Source of the DNA: Sphingomonas taxi
GTDB taxonomy: Bacteria; Pseudomonadota; Alphaproteobacteria; Sphingomonadales; Sphingomonadaceae
Length of the DNA: 64,000 bases
Reading direction: 5' to 3'
Assembly (NCBI GenBank): GCA_003240625.1
Contig: QFMX01000005.1
Span: 124,001 to 188,000, forward strand
The stretch's first letter is position 1; every line of letters begins with the position of its first letter. The translations under genes were made by a program, and so were the position numbers. The notes below the pieces were generated by a model. The model searched no databases. It worked only from the letters and a program-made list of their open reading frames with translations, and was not told where the DNA came from. Below, piece after piece: positions 8,908-16,768 of the stretch.

Positions 8908-8957
8908 TAGGGAACGGATACGGAACATGGGTGTTGGACAGGGGAAAGGAATTTCCA

Positions 8958-9176
8958 ATGTCCGACACCCCGAACCCCAAGTCCGAACCGTTCTCGAACG
9001 CCGAGAAGGACCCGGACGACTGGACCACCGGCGACGAGAAAATGACCGGTGCGCAGGCAAGCTACCTCAAGACACTGTCCGAGGAAGCGCATGAGGAATT
9101 CGACGAGACGCTGACCAAGGCGGATGCGTCGAAGAAGATCGACGAACTACAGGCGAAGACCGGCCGGGGTCAGTAA
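8958..9176 (+). CDS. DUF3072 domain-containing small protein
   Basis: The 72-residue hydrophilic acidic protein starts at an ATG with GGGGAAAGGA just upstream. The second half, beginning MTGAQASYLKTLSEEA and continuing into TKADASKKIDEL, matches the short DUF3072 repeat-like domain found in many alphaproteobacterial small proteins. Its function is unknown. It lacks signal peptide, membrane segment and cysteine. It lies 50 nt after ald and may be read with it, and a family G hairpin follows at 9187. A frame opening at 8895 is rejected because it overlaps the end of ald and ignores the clear ribosome binding site. Confidence 0.85.
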   Translation: MSDTPNPKSEPFSNAEKDPDDWTTGDEKMTGAQASYLKTLSEEAHEEFDETLTKADASKKIDELQAKTGRGQ

Positions 9177-9186
9177 GCCTTCATCC

Positions 9187-9213
9187 CGTCATCCCGACGC
9201 AAGTCAGGATGAC
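9187..9213. repeat. Family G hairpin, copy G1 (likely bidirectional terminator)
   Basis: GTCATCCCGAC and GTCAGGATGAC form a short inverted repeat around a 4-6 nt loop, in the 39-nt gap between the convergent DUF3072 and ccmI genes. It belongs to the family also seen at 45879, 46181 and 49822. Its position suggests it ends transcription from both sides. Confidence 0.7.
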
Positions 9214-9215
9214 GG

Positions 9216-9857
9216 TTATTGGCGCGGCGTTTCAGCGTCCTGAGCAGCAAGCAATCGGTCGAGCAACGCCAGCCGAACTGCTATCTCACCGCGATACGAG
9301 ATATCCGATGGGGTTAGCGCCAAAGCCTTCGCCCAATATGGCCGAGCCTTCGCAAACTCCCCTGCTCGGACATACGCCAGCCCCAGAAAGAACGGCGGCG
9401 CCGGATGCTTCGGGGCTAGTCGCGTCGCCTGTTGAAACGCGAACAGCGCCGGCGGGGAAACCTGGTTCGCATCGTGCGCGGACAGCGCGTTAGCGAGTCC
9501 GGTCCATAACACCACGCTCTTCGGCGCGATCCGAATCCCGCCTAGCAACACCTGCACCGCCGCGCGGCGATCGCCGATCCGCGTCATCGCGTCCGCCGCC
9601 ACCAGATACGCTGCGGCTCCGGTGTACCGCTCCAGCATCTGGTCGCGCAGTTCTAGCATCGCGCCGTCGTCGGGTGTCGCTGCGAGCCCGGTCGTGACCG
9701 GATGCCCGACGAGGCCCGGCTGCCCCTGCAATGCATAACCAGCCGCACCCAGCATCAACGCCGATGCGACCATCGTCCACAACAGCCGATCGACCCTCAG
9801 CACAGCGAGCAGCGCGAACACGCCCGCACCGATCGCGGCAAGCCATACCCAGCCCAT
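9216..9857 (-). CDS. ccmI: CcmI-like tetratricopeptide cytochrome c biogenesis protein
   Basis: The 213-residue protein has two membrane segments at its N terminus (MGWVWLAAIGAGVFALLAVL and the region after residue 30), then a periplasmic part with two or three TPR-like helices ending in AGEFAKARPYWAKALALTPS. In alphaproteobacteria this is CcmI, or the C-terminal domain of a fused CcmH, which holds apocytochrome c for heme attachment. The start at 9857 overlaps the ccmH stop by one base (TGATG), placing it last in the ccm operon. It is shorter than Rhodobacter CcmI, so it may represent only part of that function. Confidence 0.8.
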   Translation of the reverse strand: MGWVWLAAIGAGVFALLAVLRVDRLLWTMVASALMLGAAGYALQGQPGLVGHPVTTGLAATPDDGAMLELRDQMLERYTGAAAYLVAADAMTRIGDRRAAVQVLLGGIRIAPKSVVLWTGLANALSAHDANQVSPPALFAFQQATRLAPKHPAPPFFLGLAYVRAGEFAKARPYWAKALALTPSDISYRGEIAVRLALLDRLLAAQDAETPRQ

Positions 9858-10378
9858 CAGCGTGTCCTTCGCCGGAAACTCGACCGCGCGATCCAGCCGC
9901 CGACGCCGAGCAGCAGGATCGGCGCGAGCCACAGCGGCCAGGTCAGCCCCGAAAGCGGCGGATCATAGGTCACATAATCGCCGTAGCGGGCGATCAGCCA
10001 GTCGCGGATCGACGCAGGCTTTTCACCGCGCTCGATCCGCTCTCGGACGAGCGCGCGCATGTCGGCGGCCATGTCGGCATCGCTGTCGGCGATCGACTGA
10101 CCCTGGCAGACAAGGCACCGCAGCGTCTCCATGAGCGCGCGCGCGGATGCTTCCTTGGCCGGGTCGGCGAGTTGGACGTTCGCGTAATGGGCTGGTGGCG
10201 TGACCGGCTGGGCGAAGGCAGGTGAAACGCAGAGCAACAACGCCGCAAGAACCTCCCCTCCCGCTCGCGGGAGGGGCCGGGGGAGGGCACGACGCAAACG
10301 CGCGGATGCCCCTGAGAAGAAAACCCCTCCCCTAACCCCTCCCGCAAGCGAGCGGGGAATGAAGCTCGCGAACCTCAT
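9857..10378 (-). CDS. ccmH: Cytochrome c-type biogenesis protein CcmH with an in-frame palindromic element
   Basis: CcmH reduces the apocytochrome c heme-binding cysteines. The redox motif LRCLVCQGQS lies near residues 85-94, followed by a helical bundle and a C-terminal membrane anchor (WPLWLAPILLLGVGGW). The ATG at 10378 overlaps the ccmG stop by 4 nt, which fixes the start. Residues about 8-42 (proline, arginine and glycine rich, including LRRALPRPLPRAGGE) are encoded by palindromic element B1. Removing them would join MRFASFI to VLAALLLCVSPAFA and give a normal signal peptide. The element therefore lengthens and charges the n-region; export presumably still works through the remaining hydrophobic stretch. 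Confidence 0.9.
   Translation of the reverse strand: MRFASFIPRSLAGGVRGGVFFSGASARLRRALPRPLPRAGGEVLAALLLCVSPAFAQPVTPPAHYANVQLADPAKEASARALMETLRCLVCQGQSIADSDADMAADMRALVRERIERGEKPASIRDWLIARYGDYVTYDPPLSGLTWPLWLAPILLLGVGGWIARSSFRRRTR
10251..10359. repeat. Family B palindromic element, copy B1, inside ccmH
   Basis: Arms CCTCCCCTCCCGCTCGCGGG (10252 onward) and CCCCTCCCGCAAGCGAGCGG (about 10336-10355) flank a variable centre. The element is of the same type as the one at 23676 in gspE. It is read through in frame on the minus strand as part of ccmH, without a stop codon. Confidence 0.85.
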
Positions 10379-10902
10379 CGCGCGTCCTTCACGGCTTGCA
10401 CGATCTCGGCGACATTCTCCGGGCGGATATCGCCGATGATCTGCTTCACGACGATCCCGCGGCCGTCGATCACGAACGTCTCCGGCACGCCCGACGACCC
10501 CAGCGCCAACTGCACCTGACTCGCCCTGTCGCTGCCAATCCGTTCGTAAGGATCGCCGTTACGGCGGAGGAACCCGGCGATCGCCGGCGCAGTGTCGCGG
10601 ATCGCGATCGCGTCGACGGGTATGCCCATCGCCTTCAGCCGCATCAGTTGCGGCGCCTCGGCGACGCACGGGATGCACCAGCTCGCGAACACGTTGAGCA
10701 ACCGCGGCTTACCCTGTCGGAACGATGCGCTGCTCAAGCCCGGCTTGCCGGGGACCATCGCCGGCAACGCGAAATCCGGGAGCGGCTTGCCGACCATCGC
10801 CGATCGCACCACCTTATCGGCCGGCCGGAACAACCCGCTCGCCACCACGGCGAACAGCAGCGCGAAGATCGCCAGCGGTGCCCAGAGTGCGAACCGCTTC
10901 AT
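10375..10902 (-). CDS. ccmG: Thiol:disulfide interchange protein CcmG/DsbE
   Basis: The 175-residue periplasmic thioredoxin-like protein is anchored by one N-terminal membrane helix (WAPLAIFALLFAVVASGLF). The active site WCIPC lies near residue 73 in the family context NVFASWCIPCVAEAP, and the cis-proline segment is GVPETFVID. CcmG keeps the CcmH/apocytochrome cysteines reduced using electrons from CcdA/DsbD. The ATG at 10902 overlaps the ccmF stop by 4 nt; a second ATG two codons earlier (10908) is also possible. It sits in the expected ccmF-ccmG-ccmH order. Confidence 0.93.
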   Translation of the reverse strand: MKRFALWAPLAIFALLFAVVASGLFRPADKVVRSAMVGKPLPDFALPAMVPGKPGLSSASFRQGKPRLLNVFASWCIPCVAEAPQLMRLKAMGIPVDAIAIRDTAPAIAGFLRRNGDPYERIGSDRASQVQLALGSSGVPETFVIDGRGIVVKQIIGDIRPENVAEIVQAVKDAR

Positions 10903-12812
10903 GCCCATTCAGCCCGCATTGTCGCCCGCCGCTCGCGCCGCACACGGCCGAGCAGCGACAGCATCCCGCCGAGCGCGATCAGCACGCCGCCGAACCAGAT
11001 CAGCGTCACGAACGGCTTCCACCACAATCGAAGCTGCCACCGCCCCTGCCCGTCCGGTTGCCCGAGCACAGTGTAGAGCTGGCCGTCAAGCACCGTCAGG
11101 ATGGCGGACTCGTTGGTGCTGGTCGGCGGGTTCGCAAAGAATCGGAGTTGCGGGCGCAGGATGCGCTCGCTGCCGCCTCGGGTTGCGGTCAGTCGCGCTT
11201 CCAATGCTGACCAATTCTCGCCGATCACCGGCGATATGCCGTCGAGCGTCACGGTGTACGGTCCGACCCGCGCCGGCTCGCCTGTGCGTACCGCGACCAG
11301 CGTTTCCTGGGTGAAGGCGCTGTCGGATGCCATCCCGGCGAGGCTGACCGCGATGCCGAGATGCGCGATGACCATGCCGTAGGTGAACAGCGGCGTGCGC
11401 CTGAGGTTGCGCTTCCACAACGGAGCGACGCTGGCGACGGCAAGCCCTGCCGCGAGCGACAGCCCTGCCCAGGGGAGCCAACCCGGCCACACGAACAACA
11501 GCGCGATCGCGGCCGCTACCGCTGCGCCGATCGGCAGCATCACACGGCCGAGCACCGCATTTGCGTCGTCACGCCGCCAGCGCAGCAACGGCCCGACCGC
11601 CATCACCGCGACCAGCAGCAACGCGATCGGTCCCGCGGCCTTGTTGAAGAACGGTGGGCCCACCGACAGCTGCACGTCGAAGCTCGCCGCGACGATCGGA
11701 TAGAGCGTGCCGATCAGGACAATCCCGAGGATTACCGAAAGGAGCAGGTTGTTGACGACCAGCCCGCCTTCGCGACTGACCGGATCGAAGGTCGTGCCAG
11801 CACGGACGGTGCCGATCCGCGCGGCGAAAAGCGCTAGCGCCCCGCCAATGTAGATCGCGAGCAACGCCAGAATGAACGCGCCACGCTCCGGGTCGACCGC
11901 GAACGCATGGACGCTCGTCAGGATGCCTGAGCGGACCAGGAACGTGCCGATCATCGACATCGAGAACGCGACCACCGCCAGCATGATCGTCCACGCGCGC
12001 AAACCGTCTCGCGTCGCAAGAACGGTAACTGAGTGGAGCAAAGCGGTCGCCGCGAGCCACGGCATCAGTGACGCGTTCTCGACTGGGTCCCAGAACCACC
12101 AGCCGCCCCAGCCGAGCTCGTAATACGCCCAGTAACTGCCCGCGGTGATGCCGAGCGTCAGGAATATCCAGGCGATCAGCACCCATGGCCGCATTGCCTT
12201 CGCGAACGCCGGTCCCACGTCGCGGGTGACGAGCGCACCGACGGCGAACGAGAAGGCGACCGAAAGGCCGACATACCCCGTGTAGAGCGTCGGCGGATGG
12301 AACGCCAAGCCGGGGTCCTGCAGCAGTGGGTTGAGCCCGAGGCCGTCGGGCGCTGCCGGATTGAGGCGCGCGAACGGGTTCGAGGAGAACAGCAGGAACG
12401 CGTAGAAGCCGAGCGCGATCGTCGCCTGGGCGCCGAGCGTCGCGGTCAGCGTGCGTTCGGGTAGCGAGCGTTCGAAGATCGCGACCGCCCCGCCGGCTAG
12501 CCCCAGGATCGTCACCCAGAGCAGCATCGAGCCTTCGTGATTCCCCCATGCACCTGCGAACTTGTAAAGCCACGGCTTGGCGGAATGGCTGTTCTCGACG
12601 ACCAGCTTCACCGACATGTCGGACTCGAGGAACAGCTCGATCAGCAGCGCCATCGCCAGCAGCGCAAGCAGCCCCTGGACGATCGCCACAGGTCGTACGG
12701 CCGCCGCCACATCGTCACGATCGCGCGCGATGCCGATCGCCGCCATCACCAGCTGCAACGCAGCCAGCGCGCCCGCGAACCAGAGCGCGGCGAGGCCTGC
12801 TTCGGCGATCAC
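10899..12812 (-). CDS. ccmF: Heme lyase CcmF
   Basis: The 637-residue polytopic membrane protein has the tryptophan-rich WWD signature WGGWWFWDPVENAS near residue 230 and conserved membrane histidines. CcmF takes heme from CcmE and, with CcmH/CcmI, joins it to the CxxCH cysteines of apocytochrome c. Its length matches the family (about 640-660). The start overlaps the ccmE stop by 4 nt and the stop overlaps ccmG by 4 nt, so translation is coupled at both ends. The ABC subunits CcmA and CcmB are not in this window. Confidence 0.97.
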   Translation of the reverse strand: MIAEAGLAALWFAGALAALQLVMAAIGIARDRDDVAAAVRPVAIVQGLLALLAMALLIELFLESDMSVKLVVENSHSAKPWLYKFAGAWGNHEGSMLLWVTILGLAGGAVAIFERSLPERTLTATLGAQATIALGFYAFLLFSSNPFARLNPAAPDGLGLNPLLQDPGLAFHPPTLYTGYVGLSVAFSFAVGALVTRDVGPAFAKAMRPWVLIAWIFLTLGITAGSYWAYYELGWGGWWFWDPVENASLMPWLAATALLHSVTVLATRDGLRAWTIMLAVVAFSMSMIGTFLVRSGILTSVHAFAVDPERGAFILALLAIYIGGALALFAARIGTVRAGTTFDPVSREGGLVVNNLLLSVILGIVLIGTLYPIVAASFDVQLSVGPPFFNKAAGPIALLLVAVMAVGPLLRWRRDDANAVLGRVMLPIGAAVAAAIALLFVWPGWLPWAGLSLAAGLAVASVAPLWKRNLRRTPLFTYGMVIAHLGIAVSLAGMASDSAFTQETLVAVRTGEPARVGPYTVTLDGISPVIGENWSALEARLTATRGGSERILRPQLRFFANPPTSTNESAILTVLDGQLYTVLGQPDGQGRWQLRLWWKPFVTLIWFGGVLIALGGMLSLLGRVRRERRATMRAEWA

Positions 12813-13255
12813 TGCTTGGCGTCCGGTTCGAGTGTCTTGGTTTCGTGCATCTTGCCGGCCATTTCGGGCGGCATGTATTTCTCGTCGTGCTTGGCGAGCA
12901 GGTTCGAGGCGACGAAGCTGCCGTTCGGCTGGAACTGGCCTTCGGCAACGACCCCTGATTTCTCGCGGAACAGGTCCGGGACGATGCCGGCGAACACGAC
13001 CGGCGTGGTTGCCTGCCCGTCGGTGACAACGAAGTGGACGGTGATGCCGTCCGCAGCGCGCTTCACCGAACCGCCCTCGACCATCCCGCCAAGCCGAACC
13101 GCACGACCGAGCGGCAGTCCGTCGCGGCGCACGTCAGACGGAGCGTAGAAAAACGCGGCTTGGTCCTTGAGGGCCGACAACGCCAGTAGGCCTGCAACGA
13201 TGACGGCGCCGACTGCGAGCAAAGCAAGCGTGAGGCGTTGATGCTTGGCCTTCAT
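12809..13255 (-). CDS. ccmE: Heme chaperone CcmE
   Basis: The 148-residue protein has one N-terminal membrane anchor followed by a periplasmic beta-barrel. The heme-binding segment LAKHDEKYMPPE near residue 120 contains the histidine that bonds covalently to heme and the nearby tyrosine ligand (HxxxY). CcmE receives heme from CcmABCD and delivers it to CcmF. The start at 13255 overlaps the ccmD stop (ATGA). An upstream in-frame extension to 13396 would run through ccmD and is rejected. Confidence 0.95.
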   Translation of the reverse strand: MKAKHQRLTLALLAVGAVIVAGLLALSALKDQAAFFYAPSDVRRDGLPLGRAVRLGGMVEGGSVKRAADGITVHFVVTDGQATTPVVFAGIVPDLFREKSGVVAEGQFQPNGSFVASNLLAKHDEKYMPPEMAGKMHETKTLEPDAKQ

Positions 13256-13356
13256 CGCTCGGCCCTGCGCATCGCGAGGTAGCTCAACAGCGCGAGCATC
13301 GCACCGCCGCCGAGCGTCACGGCATAGGCAGCTGTCACGAATGGCCAGGGGTTCAT
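13252..13356 (-). CDS. ccmD: Heme exporter protein CcmD (34 residues)
   Basis: This short gene was found by translating the gap between ccmC and ccmE. It encodes 34 residues, starting MNPWPFVTAAYAVT, with one membrane helix and a basic end MRRAER. CcmD proteins are always tiny single-span peptides of this kind at this operon position, and they help release holo-CcmE from the CcmABC complex. The ATG (13354-13356) overlaps the ccmC stop and the TGA (13252-13254) overlaps the ccmE start, both as ATGA. That double coupling strongly supports a real gene. Confidence 0.93.
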   Translation of the reverse strand: MNPWPFVTAAYAVTLGGGAMLALLSYLAMRRAER

Positions 13357-14078
13357 GCTCTAGCCATCCTGCGCATGCGGGCTTCGGTCTTCGCAACGGC
13401 GAGCATCGTCCGCATCCGCATCAGCACGATCCCCACGAACGCGAAGGTGAAGCCGGCCAGCATGATCGGCAGCGGCCACAGGATCGAGCCGTCGATCGTC
13501 GACTTGGTCAGCCCGATGCTTGGCCCCTGATGCAGCGTGTTCCACCACACCACCGAATAGCGGATGATCGGCAGCAGCACCGATCCGGCGATCCCGTACA
13601 GCGCCGGCACGCGCCCGTCGCCGCCTCGATCCGCATCGGCCTTCGCGAGCGCCATGTAGCCGAGGTAGACGAAGAACAGCAGCAGCATCGAGGTCAGCCG
13701 GCCGTCCCATTGCCACCACGTTCCCCAGGTCGGCCGCCCCCAGATCGAGCCGGTCATCAGGCAAAGCGCGGCGAACACCGCACCCGGCAGCGCGATCGCG
13801 CGTGCCGCTACGCTGGCGAGCGGGTGGCGCCAGACGAGAAACATGATGCTGGAGATCGCGATCCCGCTCCACCCGCCCATGCCGAGCCAGGCGGCGGGGA
13901 CGTGGATGTAGAGGATGCGGACCGTCTCGCCCTGGAGGTAATCGGGCGGGGTCTGGGTCAGGCCTGCCCAGCAGCCGAGGACGATGAGCGCGACGCCGGC
14001 CCAAAAGAGCAACGGCGTCAACGGCTTGGCGACCTTCAGGAAGCGCGCGGGGTTTGCGAAGGCGTGTAGGGTGGCCAC
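13353..14078 (-). CDS. ccmC: Heme exporter/handling protein CcmC
   Basis: The 241-residue protein with six membrane segments carries the WWD heme-binding motif WGTWWQWDGRLTS near residue 125 and conserved histidines on either side (YIHVPAAW and NTLHQGPS). CcmC loads heme onto CcmE in the periplasmic face of the inner membrane. It is the first gene of the local ccm operon. The leader on the minus strand contains the small dyad AGCCAATAAGGCT (about 14086-14098), whose role is unknown. Confidence 0.96.
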   Translation of the reverse strand: MATLHAFANPARFLKVAKPLTPLLFWAGVALIVLGCWAGLTQTPPDYLQGETVRILYIHVPAAWLGMGGWSGIAISSIMFLVWRHPLASVAARAIALPGAVFAALCLMTGSIWGRPTWGTWWQWDGRLTSMLLLFFVYLGYMALAKADADRGGDGRVPALYGIAGSVLLPIIRYSVVWWNTLHQGPSIGLTKSTIDGSILWPLPIMLAGFTFAFVGIVLMRMRTMLAVAKTEARMRRMARA

Positions 14079-14126
14079 TGGATGTAGCCTTATTGGCTTA
14101 ATTCGCTGACGTCACGCGAGAGTTAA

Positions 14127-14262
14127 GCCCTCTACCCTTGGGGAGAGGAAGGGGCCCGCCGCGCTTGCGGTGGGAGGGTGAGGGGGAGTGAGGCTCAGGC
14201 GTTCACCCCAACCACCCCTCATCCGGCGCTAAGCGCCACCTTCTCCCCGGAGGGGAGAAGGA
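14127..14262. repeat. Family C inverted-repeat element
   Basis: The stretch between ccmC and the dehydrogenase gene contains several G/C-rich inverted segments, including CCCTTGGGGAGAGGAAGGGG near 14135 and CTTCTCCCCGGAGGGGAGAA near 14240. It looks like one more type of intergenic palindromic element. It ends 3 nt before the dehydrogenase stop codon and may act as its terminator. Confidence 0.6.
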
Positions 14263-14265
14263 CTC

Positions 14266-15315
14266 TTACCGACCGATCAGGCGCTTTGCGATCGAGTCTG
14301 CGACGTCCGACGACGGTTCGCCCGAGCGGTCGCTTTCGTCCCAGACCTGGGTCAGGCGCTCGGGGATACGGGCGATCCGTGCCTTCACTTCGGCTTCGTC
14401 ACCATGACCCAGATATTCGAGGCCAACGTTGATGATCCCGCCCGCGTTGATCACATAATCCGGCGCGTACAGGATGCCGCGAGCATGCAGGCGCGCGCCG
14501 TCTTCGCGGACGCTCAGCTGATTGTTCGCACCGCCCGCAACGACCTTCGCCTTCAACGCCGCGATCGACATCTCGGTCAGGATCGCACCAAGCGCATTCG
14601 GGCTGAAGATATCCGCCTCGGTCGTCAGGATCGCCTCGGCCGCCACCGCGGTCGCGCCGAGCTCACCGGCAAGCTTCTGCGCACGGCCTTCGTCGACATC
14701 CGCCAGCGTCAGCACCGCGCCGTCCTTGGCGAGCAGCCGCGCGAGACCGCCACCGACCGAGCCGACGCCCTGGATCGCGACGCGCACGCCCTTCATGTCA
14801 GTCGCGCCGAGGCCGCGCTGTGCCGCCGCCTTCACGCCGAGATAGATGCCGAGCGCGGTGTACGGTCCGGGATCGCCGCCGGCAGCGCCGCTCGCGACAG
14901 GCAGGCCTGAGACGTAGCGCGTCTGCGTGGCGATCACCTTCATGCGTTCTTCGGACATGCCGACGTCTTCCGCCGTCACGTAACGACCGCCGAGCGAATC
15001 GACCGCGCGGCCGAACGCCTCGAGCTGCGCCGTCGTGATGACGTCGCCGGGCTTGGCTGCGAGGACCACGCCCTTGCCGCCGCCCAACTCGAGCCCGGCC
15101 ATCGCGTTCTTGAAGCTCATGCCGCGCGAAAGGCGCAGCGCGTCGGTCACTGCGCGACCGTTATCTGCGTAATGCCAGAAGCGCGTGCCGCCAGCTGCCG
15201 GCCCGAGCTTGGTGGAGTGCAGCGCAATTACCGCGCGCAGGCCCGATTCGGGATCGGTGAAGGCATGAACGCCCTCGTGGTCGTCGAAATCGGGAAGGTC
15301 CCAAACCGCTGTCAT
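14266..15315 (-). CDS. Leucine dehydrogenase-type Glu/Leu/Phe/Val dehydrogenase
   Basis: The 349-residue protein has the family layout: substrate domain with GLRAVIALHSTKLGPAAGGT, the glycine-rich GLELGGGKGV segment with the catalytic lysine near residue 75, a catalytic-aspartate region ending YVTAEDVG, and an NAD-binding domain with IQGVGSVGGGLA near residue 180. Its short length fits leucine/phenylalanine/valine dehydrogenases rather than glutamate dehydrogenase. They convert branched or aromatic amino acids to 2-oxo acids with NAD. The ATG at 15315 has AGGAG upstream. The frame continues to 15471 through tRNA-His and is not coding there. Exact substrate preference cannot be read. Confidence 0.9.
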   Translation of the reverse strand: MTAVWDLPDFDDHEGVHAFTDPESGLRAVIALHSTKLGPAAGGTRFWHYADNGRAVTDALRLSRGMSFKNAMAGLELGGGKGVVLAAKPGDVITTAQLEAFGRAVDSLGGRYVTAEDVGMSEERMKVIATQTRYVSGLPVASGAAGGDPGPYTALGIYLGVKAAAQRGLGATDMKGVRVAIQGVGSVGGGLARLLAKDGAVLTLADVDEGRAQKLAGELGATAVAAEAILTTEADIFSPNALGAILTEMSIAALKAKVVAGGANNQLSVREDGARLHARGILYAPDYVINAGGIINVGLEYLGHGDEAEVKARIARIPERLTQVWDESDRSGEPSSDVADSIAKRLIGR

Positions 15316-15428
15316 CGCCGGCTCCTGAGGAGGAATAAAATTACCGGGAGGCGAAATATTATTTTCTGGGGCGTTTGACCAGCCCAAAGCGCCCGCAGTG
15401 CGGGGGCTCGTCGAAAATACTGAGATAA

Positions 15429-15506
15429 TGGGGCGACCGACGGGACTTGAACCCGCAACATCCGGCATCACAAGCCGACGCTCTAACCAATTGAACTACG
15501 ATCGCC
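15429..15506 (-). tRNA. tRNA-His (anticodon GTG)
   Basis: On the minus strand the cloverleaf has acceptor GCGATCG pairing with CGGTCGC, a D-arm AGTTCAATTGGTTAGAGC, anticodon loop TTGTGAT with GTG, and T-arm GCGGGTTCAAGTCCCGT. It shows the histidine identity pair: an extra encoded G at position -1 (15506) opposite discriminator C73 (15432), followed by encoded CCA (15429-15431). Confidence 0.95.
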
Positions 15507-15569
15507 GCGAAGGCGTCGCCCCTAGCGGGGGTCGTCGGTCCCCGTCAACCGCCGACTTGCACTAACGCC

Positions 15570-16295
15570 TTAAAATCGTCCCTCGATGGCGAGACGGTAA
15601 CCGTTCGGTCCGCGCACGAAGCCGGACTGTTCGAGCTTCTGGACGGCCAGCGGATCGGACGGGCGCAGCGAAAGTTCGGCGCGGTAGGTTCCTGCCCCTT
15701 CGATCCTGAGCGCAATACTTTCGGTGCCGGACTGGCTCGCCAGCGGCAGGAGCAAAGCAGTGCCGTCGCAGCGCGCCGTGCCGCTCACCGACTGCGGCAG
15801 GGCGATCCCGCCGACGTCGCCCGCCAGCGTCGCGCGTACGCGGCCCTCGGCGGCTTCGCACTGCCCGTCGCGGAAGCGGACCGACACGTCGTCGAGATCG
15901 AGCGCGGAGACGGGCACCGGCGCGAACAACCGACCGGTCGCGACGGTGGCGGTCATGTGGTCGACGCCGAAGCCGTGGCGACTGACGCTCGCCGAGCCTG
16001 TGAGAGGTTTGGCGGATACCGATTCGGGACCGGCGAAGACGATCGTCGCGCGCCCAACTAGCAGCGGCAGGGGCGACAGCCGTGCGTGCAGGTTGCCGAG
16101 CGCGAGATCGCCGAACCGTGCGTCGGTCAGGGTCGCGCCCCAGATCGTGCCCGAGACGCGGCGTGCGACGAGCCCTTCTTCGCCGACACCGACCCAGCCG
16201 AGTACCGCGCGCATCGGCAGGAAGACGATCAGCGCGATCAGCAGCATGCCGCCGAACAACGCCGCGGGTCCGGTCCGCAGTCGAATCCGCCTCAT
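15570..16295 (-). CDS. gspN: Type II secretion system protein N
   Basis: The 241-residue protein has one N-terminal membrane helix (about residues 10-35) and a periplasmic beta-rich domain. This is the GspN pattern, and it occupies the usual last place after gspM. GspN is an accessory inner-membrane component whose exact job is not settled. The start at 16295 overlaps the gspM stop by 4 nt. Two cysteines in the middle (DGQCEAAEG and GTARCDGT) could form a disulfide. A frame that stays open upstream to 16805 lies in gspM and is a shadow. Confidence 0.85.
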   Translation of the reverse strand: MRRIRLRTGPAALFGGMLLIALIVFLPMRAVLGWVGVGEEGLVARRVSGTIWGATLTDARFGDLALGNLHARLSPLPLLVGRATIVFAGPESVSAKPLTGSASVSRHGFGVDHMTATVATGRLFAPVPVSALDLDDVSVRFRDGQCEAAEGRVRATLAGDVGGIALPQSVSGTARCDGTALLLPLASQSGTESIALRIEGAGTYRAELSLRPSDPLAVQKLEQSGFVRGPNGYRLAIEGRF

Positions 16296-16768
16296 GCCGC
16301 ACGCGCCTTCAACGTGAGTGCGACGCCGACGGTCTTGTCCCCCTTGTCGGTCATCGTAACCGAGTCGACGAGGATGCCGAGCCGTTCGAGCCGCGCGAGC
16401 CAGGCGGTCAGCGCAGCGGGTCGCGCCGACTGGATACCGACACGGACGCGGTCCGCACCATCCTGATCGAGCGACGCGAGCGCGAAACCGGCCTGGTCGG
16501 CCTCGGCACGCACCACGTCGGCAAGTGCCCCGGTCAGCGGCGTCGCGCGCGTCCGCTGGATATCGCGCAACGTGGCAACCTGCGCGCGAGTCTCGCCGAG
16601 ACGCGTCACAGCAGCGGCGTGGCGTTCGCGGGCGCTCGACAGACCATCGCCGACCGGGCGGATGATCACCGCCCACAGCAATGTGAGCACCGCGAGCGCA
16701 GCCATCACGAGCAGCAGGCGCCGCTCCCTGAGCGAACGCCCCTCGAACCATGGCTTCAGGCCGGTCAT
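16292..16768 (-). CDS. gspM: Type II secretion system protein M
   Basis: The 158-residue bitopic protein begins MTGLKPWFEGRSLRERRLLL, followed by one transmembrane helix (residues 20-38), a coiled-coil-like segment, and a C-terminal ferredoxin-like periplasmic domain. The WFxxRxxRE start with a single helix is typical of GspM/XcpZ. It pairs with GspL in the inner-membrane platform. It overlaps gspL upstream and gspN downstream by 4 nt each. Confidence 0.92.
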   Translation of the reverse strand: MTGLKPWFEGRSLRERRLLLVMAALAVLTLLWAVIIRPVGDGLSSARERHAAAVTRLGETRAQVATLRDIQRTRATPLTGALADVVRAEADQAGFALASLDQDGADRVRVGIQSARPAALTAWLARLERLGILVDSVTMTDKGDKTVGVALTLKARAA

